In this document: piece by piece, positions 23,925-32,481 of the stretch
Position numbering within the stretch: the first letter of the stretch is position 1
Layout: every line of letters starts with the position of its first letter
Assembly (NCBI GenBank): GCA_963728985.1
Contig: CAVSME010000006.1
Coordinates: 372,001 to 436,000, forward strand
DNA: 64,000 nucleotides
Origin: DASXAI01 sp963728985
GTDB lineage: Bacteria > Actinomycetota > Acidimicrobiia > Acidimicrobiales > Ilumatobacteraceae
Reading direction: 5' to 3'
Made by a program: the position numbers and the translations under genes
The notes under the pieces: model-generated
The model's database searches: none
What the model was told of the DNA's origin: nothing
Seen by the model: the letters and a program-made list of their open reading frames with translations, nothing else

Positions 23925-25151
23925 ATGGCGCGACGGCGGGACATCGGTCGTTGCCGCCGCCGATCCGCGCTCCTATTCGGTGTTTTGCTCCTGGTGGGCG
24001 CCGCCTGCGGTAGCGACAACGGGGGCGAACGCAGCAGCGGCGGGGAGATCTTCGGCGGTCGCACGGGAACGGGCGCCGGCAGCAGCGCCCCGGGCACCGC
24101 CGGCGATGGCGTCGTGCTGGCCGCCGCTGCGGGCACGGCGCCGGCCACGCTGGCGGCGGCCGCCGACGTCGTGCGCGGGCGCCTCGCACGCATGGGTGTG
24201 GCCGACGCCGACGTCACCACCTCGGCCGACGGCGTCGTCGTGCGCTCCTCCGCCGACCGCTACCAACTCCGTGCCGCCGCCCAGCTGCGGCCGACGACCA
24301 TCGCCGCCGTCTCATCCAGTGCAGTTGGTCCTTGTCAGGGGCCGGGCAGCCCGTCGATCGGCTCGGCGGCGCGCTGCTACGTCCTCGGGCCGACGCTCAC
24401 CGCCACCGATCCGGTCACCGGGGTCGAGGTCGTCGCTGCCTCGGGCGCCGGATGGAAGCTCGCGTTCTCGGTGGACGCTGGCAAGTACCAGGCCTTTCGC
24501 GCCGCTCTCGCCGCGGGTGGGTCGGCTCCCCTGGCGGTCGTGAGTGACGGTGCCGTCGTCCTCACGATGGGCGCGGGCATCCCCGCGCTCAAGTCCGCCA
24601 TCGGGCCGCCCCTGGCCGAGGACAGCGCTCGGCTCGCCGCCGCTGCGCTGGCGGTGACCGACGACCTTCCCGTCGCCCTCCAGGCCCCGCCGCTGCCGGA
24701 CCCGCCGGGCGCTCGCGTCGACCTGGACTTCTGGACGGCGGCGCTGGGCGTCGACATCTGCGGGACGTGGCTCGCGAACGCTCCCGCGTCAGGCCTCGAC
24801 ACGGGCGTCCACTCCCACGGCGACGGCCTCGTGTACGTGCACCCGTTCACCGGCGACGAGGCCGGCGATCGCGCCACGCTCGGGCTCTTCCTCGAACGGG
24901 GCGGCTGGAAGGTGTCGGCCGACCGTCTCCAGCTGTGGGACGGTGGCGAGCACCGCACCGGTGAGGCCTGCCCGGATGGTCAGCCCGGCCAGGTGCGCTG
25001 GTTCGTGGATGGTGTCGAGCAGCACGGCGACCCGAGCACGTTCACGCCCCGCAACGGTCAGTTGATCGTCCTCAGCTTCGGCTCCGTCGCGCCGGGCGTG
25101 CCGCCGCAGCTCGCCTCCCTGTACCTGCCGTCGCTCGGCGCCGCCACCTGA
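23925..25151 (+). CDS. Secreted lipoprotein with a SecD-like repeat
   Basis: A 408-residue predicted lipoprotein. An Arg-rich N-terminus, a hydrophobic stretch SALLFGVLLLVGAAC and the lipobox cysteine at about residue 27 are followed by a Gly/Ser/Thr-rich linker. Residues about 75-125 (DVVRGRLARMGVADADVTTSADGVVVRSS) resemble the periplasmic repeat of SecD/SecDF. The C-terminal half has HSHGDGLVYVHPFTG, and I do not recognise it. It would be anchored on the outer face of the membrane. It is convergent with the DUF6328 gene and has no functionally linked neighbour. Confidence 0.65.
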   Translation: MARRRDIGRCRRRSALLFGVLLLVGAACGSDNGGERSSGGEIFGGRTGTGAGSSAPGTAGDGVVLAAAAGTAPATLAAAADVVRGRLARMGVADADVTTSADGVVVRSSADRYQLRAAAQLRPTTIAAVSSSAVGPCQGPGSPSIGSAARCYVLGPTLTATDPVTGVEVVAASGAGWKLAFSVDAGKYQAFRAALAAGGSAPLAVVSDGAVVLTMGAGIPALKSAIGPPLAEDSARLAAAALAVTDDLPVALQAPPLPDPPGARVDLDFWTAALGVDICGTWLANAPASGLDTGVHSHGDGLVYVHPFTGDEAGDRATLGLFLERGGWKVSADRLQLWDGGEHRTGEACPDGQPGQVRWFVDGVEQHGDPSTFTPRNGQLIVLSFGSVAPGVPPQLASLYLPSLGAAT

Positions 25152-25167
25152 TGGCCGCCGCGTCGGT

Positions 25168-25196
25168 GCAGTCGTCACGGTGTCCGTGACCACTGC
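25168..25196. terminator. Bidirectional terminator-like hairpin
   Basis: GCAGTCGTCACGG (25168-25180), loop TGT, CCGTGACCACTGC (25184-25196): 12 of 13 positions pair. It sits in the 53-bp gap between two convergent genes (stops at 25151 and 25205). The U-tract is poor (GCGTTTCG on the plus side), so it may work as a hairpin barrier rather than a canonical terminator. Confidence 0.6.
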
Positions 25197-25204
25197 GCGT
25201 TTCG

Positions 25205-25696
25205 TCAGGGACCGGGAGACTGGCGCCGCAAGGACAGCGGCAACACGACCCAGCAGATCAGCACGAGCACCGTCGTGGGCAGGGTGATACACCACGCCAG
25301 CCCGTTGCCGAACACGAACCTCGCCACCCCCCACAGCCCTGCGATCAGGGCGGCACCGAGGAACACCAGCCCCAGCACCTGGAGCCTGATGCTCCACCGC
25401 AACCGGTCGGCGCGCGCCGTCCTCTGGCCCAGGCGGTGCAGGACCGCAGGGGTCAGGAGGCAGACCACCGACAGCATCGAGCCGGTCAACGCCACGCCGT
25501 ACGCCCGCCGGCCCCAGGTGTCGAGGTCCTCGAACCGCTGCTGGAACGAGACGGTGAGCAGGAACGCCAGGAGGATCTGCACACCGGGAAGGGCGACGCG
25601 CACCTCCTGGAGCAGGAGGTCGTAGCGGTTGCGCAGCTCGGCGCGATCGGCCACGTCGTCGAGCTGGTTGACGTTCTTCTCGGAGTCGAGGCTCAT
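25205..25696 (-). CDS. DUF6328 four-helix membrane protein
   Basis: A 163-residue protein of the DUF6328 family. After a charged N-terminal helix (LRNRYDLLLQEVRVALPGVQILLAFLLTVSFQQRF) there are four hydrophobic segments: VQILLAFLLTVSF, YGVALTGSMLSVVCLLTPAVL, LQVLGLVFLGAALIAGLW and CITLPTTVLVLICWVVLPL. It is an inner-membrane protein of unknown function, frequent in actinobacteria. I start at the ATG 25694-25696; an upstream ATG at 25744 is possible. A TAGCTT hexamer on the minus strand at 25725-25730 may be its -10. Confidence 0.8.
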   Translation of the reverse strand: MSLDSEKNVNQLDDVADRAELRNRYDLLLQEVRVALPGVQILLAFLLTVSFQQRFEDLDTWGRRAYGVALTGSMLSVVCLLTPAVLHRLGQRTARADRLRWSIRLQVLGLVFLGAALIAGLWGVARFVFGNGLAWCITLPTTVLVLICWVVLPLSLRRQSPGP

Positions 25697-25770
25697 CGTG
25701 GTCGCACCGGCAGGTGAGCACCCCAAGCTACCCGGCCCCGCCACGCCGGCTGCTGATGTAGACAGGCGCG

Positions 25771-26697
25771 ATGAGCAACCCGGTGATCATCGAGGCGGCG
25801 ATCAATGGGGCGACGAAGAAGTCCCGCAACCCGAACGTCCCGATCTCCGAAGACGAGCTGGTGGCCGATGCCCATGCGTGCTTCGACGCCGGCGCGTCGA
25901 TCGTCCATCACCACCTGGCCGCCGTCGATCTCAGCGGGGCTGATGCCGCCGAGGCCTACCTGGGCGTGTGGCGACGGGTCCTGGCCGATCGTCCCGACGC
26001 CCTCTGGTACCCCACGATCAACATCGGCCCTCCGGCCCACTGGTACGACCACATCACGCCGCTGGCCGAATCCGGGCTGATGCGGATGAGCCTGAGCGAC
26101 CCGGGGTCGGTGAACCTCGGCGGCCGCCGAGATGGCCTGCCTCGCGGGTCGTTCGTCTATGCCAACAGCTTCGACGATGTCGCCCACCAGTTCGGGCTGT
26201 GCCACGAGCACCAGCTGGGGCCGAGCATCGCCATCTACGAGCCGGGCTTCCTCCGCGCCGTCGTGGCCTACCAACAGGCGGGCCGGCTGCCGGCCGGCTG
26301 CTTCGTGAAGCTGTACCTGAGCTCCGACGTTGGGCTGGCGGGAGCCCCGTTCGGTCTGCCGCCAACGGTCACCGCGCTGGCGGCGTACCTGGAGCTGCTG
26401 GCCGGGACCGGACTGGTCTGGGCGGTCTCCGCCGTGGGCGACGACCTCGGCCGTACGGACGTCTGCCGGGCGGCACTCGAGGCCGGCGGTCACCTCCATG
26501 TCGGGCTCGAGTTCTACCGAGGTGACCGCACGCCGACGAACGTCGAGCTCGTCTCCGAGGCGGCCGATGCGTGTGCCCGGGCCGGCCGGCCGGTGGCATC
26601 CTGCGCCGACGCCGCGACGCTGCTGCAGCTGCCACGCCACCGCGTCATGATGGGAGGACCAGCTGCGGCGCAGCAGGGACAAGGGGGACGTCGATGA
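25771..26697 (+). CDS. BKACE-family (DUF849) beta-keto acid cleavage enzyme
   Basis: A 308-residue TIM-barrel protein of the BKACE family, which cleaves beta-keto acids with acetyl-CoA to give acetoacetate and a CoA ester. IIEAAINGATKK carries the N-terminal Glu, GASIVHHHLAAV the metal-binding histidines, and HLHVGLEFYRGDRTPTNVELV the second Glu loop; LSDPGSVNLGG is the substrate loop. The founding member is 3-keto-5-aminohexanoate cleavage enzyme of lysine fermentation, but the family is broad and the substrate here is unknown. Its stop overlaps the start of the amidase gene (ATGA at 26694-26697). Confidence 0.83.
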   Translation: MSNPVIIEAAINGATKKSRNPNVPISEDELVADAHACFDAGASIVHHHLAAVDLSGADAAEAYLGVWRRVLADRPDALWYPTINIGPPAHWYDHITPLAESGLMRMSLSDPGSVNLGGRRDGLPRGSFVYANSFDDVAHQFGLCHEHQLGPSIAIYEPGFLRAVVAYQQAGRLPAGCFVKLYLSSDVGLAGAPFGLPPTVTALAAYLELLAGTGLVWAVSAVGDDLGRTDVCRAALEAGGHLHVGLEFYRGDRTPTNVELVSEAADACARAGRPVASCADAATLLQLPRHRVMMGGPAAAQQGQGGRR

Positions 26698-28133
26698 CCG
26701 AGCTGCACGAACTGTCCGCCATCGAGTTGGCGGACGCCATCGCCCGTCGCGATCTGTCGAGCCGGGAGGCCCTCACGCACCTCGTGGCCCGGGTGGATCG
26801 CCTCGACGGGCCGCTCAACGCCGTGGTGACGCGCGACCTCGAGGCCGCGTTCGCCGGCGCCGATGCCGCCGACGCCGCCACCGCTCGCGGCGAGCAGACC
26901 GGCCCGCTGCACGGCGTGCCCATCACGGTGAAGGACAGCTTCTCCACGGTGGGGATGCGGACCACGTCGGGTGCACCTGAGCTGGCCGAGCACGTCCCGG
27001 TCGAGGACGCTGCCCCCGTGGCCGCGCTGCGCCGGGCCGGCGCCGTCGTGTGGGGCAAGACGAACCTGCCCATCTACGCCGGCGACATGCAGAGCTACAA
27101 CGAGGTGTTCGGCACGACGAGCAACCCGTGGGACGTCGAGCGGACGCCCGGCGGTTCGTCGGGCGGCTCGGCGGCGGCGCTGGCGGCGCGGTTCACGCCG
27201 CTCGAAGTCGGCTCGGACATCGGGGGATCGATCCGGCTGCCGTGCCACATGTCGGGCGTCTACGGGCACAAGCCCAGCTACGGCATCGTGCCGGCGCACG
27301 GGCAGATCCCCGGGCCGCCGGGGACGCTGACCCAGGCCGACCTCGCCGTCGCCGGACCGATGGCGCGCACGGTCGCCGACCTCGAGCTGGCGCTCGGGTT
27401 GATGAGCGGACCGGACCGGTGGAACGCGCCCGGCTGGCGGCTCGAGCTGCCCCCGCCGCGCGACCGCGAGCTGTCCCGGCTCCGGGTGGCGACGTGGTTC
27501 GACGATCCCTCGTGCCCGCTCGACCCCGAGGTGGCCGCCGTGCTGCACGGCTTCGTCGACGGGCTGGAGGACGCCGGCGCCAAGGTCGACCGGGAGGTCA
27601 CGCCCGGGTTCGATCTGACCAAGGCCGCCGACCGGTTCTTCGCGTTGCTCAGCGCGGCGCTGGCGGGTAGCTACAGCGCCACCCAGCTGGAGGAGTTCGC
27701 CCTCGCCGACGGTGAGGACGCCGTGGCCGTCACCAAGCGGCAGACGAGCATGCGCCATCGCCAGTGGCTGTCCCACAACGAGGGCCGCCTCCAGCTGCGG
27801 CGCCGGTTCGAGACGTTCTTCGAGAGCTACGACGTCGTCCTGCTGCCCGTCATGCCGTGCGTCGCCTTCCACCACGACCACAGCGAGCCGATGGCGGCAC
27901 GCGTGGTGGCCACGGAGGCGCGCCAGCGGCCGTACTGGGAGCTGAACCGGTGGATGGCCCCGGCGGGCGCCTGCTACCTGCCGGCCACCGTGCTGCCCGC
28001 CGGCGTCGCTGCGTCCGGCCTTCCGGTCGGGGTGCAGATCGTCGGGCCGTACCTCCACGACCGGACCACCCTCGCCTTCGCCGCCGCCGCCGAAGCCGTC
28101 GTCGGGCCCTGCCCGACACCGCCCGGCTTCTAG
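26694..28133 (+). CDS. Amidase (amidase-signature family)
   Basis: A 479-residue amidase-signature enzyme with the Ser-Ser-Lys triad: Lys80 in GVPITVKDSF, the cis-Ser in TPGGSSGGSAA (Ser155/156) and the nucleophile Ser179 in EVGSDIGGSIRLP. It hydrolyses an amide to acid plus ammonia or amine. The start overlaps the BKACE stop, so the two are coupled and probably act in one pathway, for example releasing an amino or keto acid for cleavage. Its 3' end overlaps the stop of the convergent small gene by four bases. Confidence 0.88.
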   Translation: MTELHELSAIELADAIARRDLSSREALTHLVARVDRLDGPLNAVVTRDLEAAFAGADAADAATARGEQTGPLHGVPITVKDSFSTVGMRTTSGAPELAEHVPVEDAAPVAALRRAGAVVWGKTNLPIYAGDMQSYNEVFGTTSNPWDVERTPGGSSGGSAAALAARFTPLEVGSDIGGSIRLPCHMSGVYGHKPSYGIVPAHGQIPGPPGTLTQADLAVAGPMARTVADLELALGLMSGPDRWNAPGWRLELPPPRDRELSRLRVATWFDDPSCPLDPEVAAVLHGFVDGLEDAGAKVDREVTPGFDLTKAADRFFALLSAALAGSYSATQLEEFALADGEDAVAVTKRQTSMRHRQWLSHNEGRLQLRRRFETFFESYDVVLLPVMPCVAFHHDHSEPMAARVVATEARQRPYWELNRWMAPAGACYLPATVLPAGVAASGLPVGVQIVGPYLHDRTTLAFAAAAEAVVGPCPTPPGF

Positions 28134-28447
28134 CGCTGTAGCGGCCGCAGGCTGGCGCGCCGGACGCGCACGTACAGGCCGTGCTCGTCGACGACGTTGG
28201 CGTAGCGCCCGTCGTCGACGACGAGCAGCACCGGCGCGCCGGCCGTCAGCGTCCCGTCGGCCGGCGCTTCCGGGTCGGCGCCGTAGCGGTACGGCTCGTC
28301 GTCGACGACCTCGTGGCTGAACCGGTTCGGCGGCGGCTCGACGAAGTTGGCCGCCGGCACGATGGCGTTGCTCGGAAGGATGGTCGCCTCGGGTCGTCGC
28401 ATCTCGCCGTCGGTCACATCCCGAGGTCTCGCCCGCTTCCGTGGCAT
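28130..28447 (-). CDS. Small hypothetical protein with SH3-like C-terminus
   Basis: A 105-residue protein starting at the ATG 28447 (MPRKRARPRDVTDGEMRR). The basic N-terminus is followed by a proline-rich linker (NFVEPPPNRFSHEVVDDEPY), then a compact beta segment (APVLLVVDDGRYANVVDEHGLYVRVRRASLRPL) that could be a small SH3-like barrel. I do not recognise a family. It lies 7 bp downstream of the metalloprotease gene on the same strand and may be cotranscribed with it. Confidence 0.6.
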   Translation of the reverse strand: MPRKRARPRDVTDGEMRRPEATILPSNAIVPAANFVEPPPNRFSHEVVDDEPYRYGADPEAPADGTLTAGAPVLLVVDDGRYANVVDEHGLYVRVRRASLRPLQR

Positions 28448-28454
28448 GGGCGCG

Positions 28455-29309
28455 CTACTGGAGGCTGTCGGCCGGCAGCACCGTGGGGATGATGGGCAGC
28501 ACCACACCGACGTCGATCGGCGCTTCGTGGGCGACGAGGTCGCCCGCTTCGGCCAACGCCATCAGATCGGGGAGGGTGTAGGGCTCGGCGGCGTCGACAT
28601 CGACCTCGTAGCCGAGATCGCCGAGGCTGGCCGCCGTCATCCGGCTCAGTGGGTTGCCGGCCGACGCGATGAACCCCGACATCAGCTCGCTGCGGAAGAC
28701 CGTCTCCCGCCAGTGGCTGTCGCGCGTCCCCGGTCCGCCGGTCGCCTCGACCGGGACGCGCGGCGCCGTCCCGCCATGACCGCGCAGCGCCTTGTACTCG
28801 GCCTTCGCCTGCTTGCCGTCGAAGGTGGGATTGGACGTGCCCCGTCCCTTGAGCAGCTTCTTGTGCTCCCACACCGTCCCGATCCCGAGCACGTGGCCCA
28901 TCTCGTGGGTGATGACGTCCACGAGGGTCCCGTCCTTCTGCATGGCGGCAAGATCGGCGGTGTCGAACGACATGATGCCCTTGGCCGGAAGGAACGCCGC
29001 CTTCCCCGCGCTCGAGGGGCGCAACGCCGTCGGACCGGCCTGGCCGAGGATCTGGCCCGGGCCGTCGATGTTGACACCCTGCGCTTCGATCAGGATGTCG
29101 TCGACGACGTCGTTGCCCACGCGGACCGGCGGCAGGTCACCGACGATCACCGTCGTCCACCGTTTGGCCGCCTTCTTGAACGCGTTCTTTTGGGCGGTAT
29201 TGAGGCCGCCGAGGAACCGCACCTCGATGTTGTACGGCGAGGTCGTCGCCGCCACCGCTCGGGCCCGAGCAGCATTCGCCCTGGCGTGGTAGGTCTCGTA
29301 TCTGGCCAT
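28455..29309 (-). CDS. Leishmanolysin-like zinc metalloprotease
   Basis: A 284-residue peptidase of the M8 (leishmanolysin-like) group. HEMGHVLGIG supplies His135, Glu136 and His139, and the distant third ligand is His199 in GTRDSHWRE, the arrangement seen in bacterial members (short loop, then NPLSRMTAASLGDLGYEVD, the Met-turn region). Most such proteins are secreted, but the N-terminus here (MARYETYHARANAARAR) has no signal peptide and no membrane segment. The ATG at 29309 has a GAGGAGGA site. The small gene at 28130 follows at 7 bp. Confidence 0.83.
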   Translation of the reverse strand: MARYETYHARANAARARAVAATTSPYNIEVRFLGGLNTAQKNAFKKAAKRWTTVIVGDLPPVRVGNDVVDDILIEAQGVNIDGPGQILGQAGPTALRPSSAGKAAFLPAKGIMSFDTADLAAMQKDGTLVDVITHEMGHVLGIGTVWEHKKLLKGRGTSNPTFDGKQAKAEYKALRGHGGTAPRVPVEATGGPGTRDSHWRETVFRSELMSGFIASAGNPLSRMTAASLGDLGYEVDVDAAEPYTLPDLMALAEAGDLVAHEAPIDVGVVLPIIPTVLPADSLQ

Positions 29310-29690
29310 CAGCGTCCTCCTCGTCATGGGACGATCGTCGGTGATGCCGAAGCCGTATTCTGCCTGATGATTTCGAGGGCGGTGCTCGCCTGGCCCAGCG
29401 GATGACGCTGCTCGGCGCCGGTAGCGGCGAGGGGACCGGACCGGTCGCCGCCCGAGGGACGTCTGCCGGCGGGGACCGAGCTCGGTGCGCCCGTGGCCCA
29501 GCCAGCACCGCCCGGGCATGCCGTCCGCTGAGCTGGTTGGTCCGCAGGTGGCCGGGATAGTGTCGACGGACGCGCCAATGAGAGGACGGCTCGTGGAACG
29601 CACCTCGGGGGACGTTCGTTGTGGAGGGCCCTCGACCGCCAGTCCTCGCCCTGTCTCGGGTACCAACAACCGTCTAGCAGAGAGCGGACA
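29310..29690. other. Intergenic region between protease and monooxygenase genes
   Basis: A 381-bp gap separating divergent genes. I find no credible small gene and no clear operator. It should hold both promoters; an AATACG hexamer for the leftward gene lies about 50 nt before its ATG, but this is weak. GC content drops toward the right end, near the monooxygenase start. Confidence 0.4.
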
Positions 29691-31577
29691 ATGACGAGAG
29701 AGTCGAATATGTCGATCCAAATTGATCCTGATACTGGTCTCAAGATCTTCAACACCCGCGCCGCGAAGGCAACGGACAAGATCGCCGGCAAGGGCTATTC
29801 GATCATCGAGGACGAGGAGCTCAAGGTCCTGCCGCCGCAGCCGCCCGGCGCATCGTTCAACGCCGAGGAGCAGGCCAAGTACCGGGAGTTCAAAGAGGCT
29901 CGACGGGGTGCCGCCGACTACATGCCGATGGACGGTGAGTTCAGCCGGTACCTCGAGGACGTCTACTCGACCGATCCGGTGCCGCGGGAAGCGCTCACCG
30001 ACGAGTGCGACATCGCCGTGGTCGGCGCCGGCTTCGCCGGCTTGCTCCTCTGGTACAAGCTGAGCCAAGCCGGCTTCATCGACGTCCGCTTCTGCGAGAA
30101 GGGCGGCGACGTCGGCGGCACGTGGTACTGGAACCGCTACCCGGGCATCGCCTGCGACGTCGAGTCCTACAGCTACTTCCCCCTGCTGGAGGAGATGGGG
30201 TACGTCCCCACCATGAAGTTCGCTTCGGGCTTCGAGATCCTCGAGTACTGCCAGAGCATGGCCACCAAGTTCGGCTTCTACGACCACTGCCTGTTCCACA
30301 CCACCGTCGAGAAGACGGAATGGGACGAGGAGAGCGGCCGGTGGACGGTCTACACGGACCGCGGCGACGCCATGCGGGCCCGGTACGTGATCCTGGCCAA
30401 CGGCATCCTCACCAGTCCGAAGCTGGCGCGGATCGAGGGCATGGAGACGTTCCAGGGTGACTCGTTCCACACGTCGCGCTGGAACTACAACATCGATCTG
30501 GAAGGCAAGCGGGTCGGCATCATCGGCACCGGCGCCACAGCCGTGCAGGCGATCCCCGAACTGGCCAAGGTGGTGGATCACCTCTACGTGTTCCAGCGGA
30601 CGCCGTCCACGATCGACGTGCGCGATCAGCGGGCCACCACGAAGGAGGAGATCGAGACCTGGGCGAACGAGGAAGGCTGGGCTCGGGCCCGCCGCGCCCG
30701 GTTTGCCAAGATCTCGACTGGCCGCACCGCCATCCAGGCCAACGACGACTATCTCGCCGGCAAGGTGTCGGACTTCAAGGAGCGCAAGGAGCACGAGCGG
30801 CGTCTTTCACCGGAGGAGATGATCGCGAAGCAGCTCGACTCCAACTTCCGCATCATGGAACAGATCCGCGCCCGGGTCGACGCCATCATCGAGGACCCGA
30901 AGACGGCCGCCGCCCTCAAGCCGTACTACCCGTACGGCTGCAAGCGTCCGACCTTCCACGACGAGTACCTCCCGACGTTCAACAAGCCACACGTCACCCT
31001 GGTCGACACGGCGCCGCGTGGTGTCTCGCGGATCAACGAGCGGGGCGTGGTGCACGACGGCGTCGAGTACCCGCTCGATGTCCTCATCTACGCCACCGGC
31101 TTCCAGTGGATGGCGACGTCCACGTTCAACATGGTCGTCGGTCGCGGGGGCCGGTCGCTCAGCGAGAAGTGGCAGACCGAGGGGACGAAGACGTTCCTCG
31201 GCCTGCACAGCCAGGGGTTCCCGAACCTGTTCATCGTGACCGGACCTCAGGGTGGTGGTGGCAGCTTCAACTTCACCGACGCCATCGATACCCACGGCGA
31301 CTATGTCGTCTGGATGCTCTCGACCATGCGGGACAAGGGCGAGACCATCGTCGACATCAAGAAGGAGCCGGAGGAGGCGTACGCGGAGCACTGCCGCGTC
31401 TCCGACATCGGCACCGCGCCGCTGCGGGACTGCCTCTCCTACTACAACGGCCACGGTGAAGCGGCGCCCGGGAGCTTGGCGTACTACGGCGGCGGCCGCT
31501 GGCACAAGTACCGGATCGCGGCGCAGGAGTCCCTCGATCCGTACGTGTTCGGGCACGACGCCGACGTGAGCGTGTGA
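29691..31577 (+). CDS. Baeyer-Villiger-type flavin monooxygenase
   Basis: A 628-residue FAD/NADPH monooxygenase. The FAD site is GAGFAG (112-117), the Baeyer-Villiger fingerprint FxGxxxHxxxW appears as FQGDSFHTSRW at about residue 255, and GTGATAVQ is the NADPH Rossmann loop. It inserts oxygen next to a ketone to give an ester or lactone. An N-terminal extension of about 100 residues precedes the FAD domain, as in larger cyclic- and steroid-ketone monooxygenases. ATG 29691 or 29709 may be the start; a GAGAGAG run suits the second. An SDR gene follows. Confidence 0.88.
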   Translation: MTRESNMSIQIDPDTGLKIFNTRAAKATDKIAGKGYSIIEDEELKVLPPQPPGASFNAEEQAKYREFKEARRGAADYMPMDGEFSRYLEDVYSTDPVPREALTDECDIAVVGAGFAGLLLWYKLSQAGFIDVRFCEKGGDVGGTWYWNRYPGIACDVESYSYFPLLEEMGYVPTMKFASGFEILEYCQSMATKFGFYDHCLFHTTVEKTEWDEESGRWTVYTDRGDAMRARYVILANGILTSPKLARIEGMETFQGDSFHTSRWNYNIDLEGKRVGIIGTGATAVQAIPELAKVVDHLYVFQRTPSTIDVRDQRATTKEEIETWANEEGWARARRARFAKISTGRTAIQANDDYLAGKVSDFKERKEHERRLSPEEMIAKQLDSNFRIMEQIRARVDAIIEDPKTAAALKPYYPYGCKRPTFHDEYLPTFNKPHVTLVDTAPRGVSRINERGVVHDGVEYPLDVLIYATGFQWMATSTFNMVVGRGGRSLSEKWQTEGTKTFLGLHSQGFPNLFIVTGPQGGGGSFNFTDAIDTHGDYVVWMLSTMRDKGETIVDIKKEPEEAYAEHCRVSDIGTAPLRDCLSYYNGHGEAAPGSLAYYGGGRWHKYRIAAQESLDPYVFGHDADVSV

Positions 31578-31719
31578 CCTGACCGCACCGAACCGCCCGG
31601 GTTGCCGGCGCCTGTGTGACGGAATTCGAGACATGTTCGCGATTTCGCGCACACAAGCCGGCGGCCCGAGAAGGGCCGGGCAAGATGCATGACGTGACAG
31701 CGCCCAGGGGGTGGAGACG

Positions 31720-32472
31720 GTGAGCGATCGCAGAGTGGCCCTCGTGACCGGTGGAGCGGGGGCCATCGGTGCCGCCGTGTGCGAGCGCCTCGCGGCACGA
31801 GGCGACCGCGTCGCCGTGATCGACCTCGACGCCGGGCAGGCCGAAGCCACGGCGCAGCGCCTCGCCGGCGAGGGTCACCTCGGGCTGGCGATGGACGTGG
31901 CCGACACCGAGAACGTGGTGGCGGGCGTGGCCCACGTCGTCGACGTCGCCGGGCCGGTCGACATCCTGGTCAACGTGGCGGGATGGGATCGCTTCATTCC
32001 CTTCGTCGAGACGACTCGCGAGTTCTGGGATCAGGTGATCGCCGTCAACTACCGGGGCCCCCTCAACACCGCTCACGCCGTCGTGCCGTCGATGATCGAG
32101 CGCGGCCGCGGCCGGATCATCTCGGTGGCGTCCGACGCGGCGCGCGTCGGGTCGTCGCTCGAGACGATCTACTCCGGCGCGAAAGGTGCCGTGGTGGCGT
32201 TCTCCAAGAGCCTCGCTCGCGAGGTGGCCCGCTACGGGATCACCGTGAACGTGGTGTGCCCCGGACCGACCGACACGCCGCTGATCCGGTCGATGGCCGA
32301 CGAGCTGGGGGCGGGGGACCGCTTCGTCGACGCACTGATCAAGGCGATCCCCATGCGGCGCCTCGGCCGCCCCGAGGACGTGGCGCCGGCGGTCGCGTTC
32401 CTCGCGTCCGACGACGCCGGCTTCATCACCGGCCAGACGCTGTCGGTCAGCGGCGGCCTCACCATGGCGTAA
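31720..32472 (+). CDS. SDR-family oxidoreductase
   Basis: A 250-residue classical SDR: VTGGAGAIGAAVCERL binds the cofactor, VIDLDAG gives an acidic NAD(H) determinant, NVAGWD replaces NNAG, and YSGAKGAV carries Tyr and Lys. The C-terminus FITGQTLSVSGGLTMA is canonical. It is closest to 2-hydroxycyclohexanecarboxyl-CoA dehydrogenase-like proteins. I use the GTG at 31720 behind GGTGGAG; a GTG at 31711 is in frame. It may make the ketone used by the Baeyer-Villiger enzyme 142 bp upstream. Confidence 0.85.
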   Translation: MSDRRVALVTGGAGAIGAAVCERLAARGDRVAVIDLDAGQAEATAQRLAGEGHLGLAMDVADTENVVAGVAHVVDVAGPVDILVNVAGWDRFIPFVETTREFWDQVIAVNYRGPLNTAHAVVPSMIERGRGRIISVASDAARVGSSLETIYSGAKGAVVAFSKSLAREVARYGITVNVVCPGPTDTPLIRSMADELGAGDRFVDALIKAIPMRRLGRPEDVAPAVAFLASDDAGFITGQTLSVSGGLTMA

Positions 32473-32481
32473 CCCGCGTCG

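Noticed and set aside
31620..31665. TGTGTG...CACACA pair before the SDR gene at 31720
   Set aside because: The arms are loosely matched and far apart; the pairing is too weak to call an operator.
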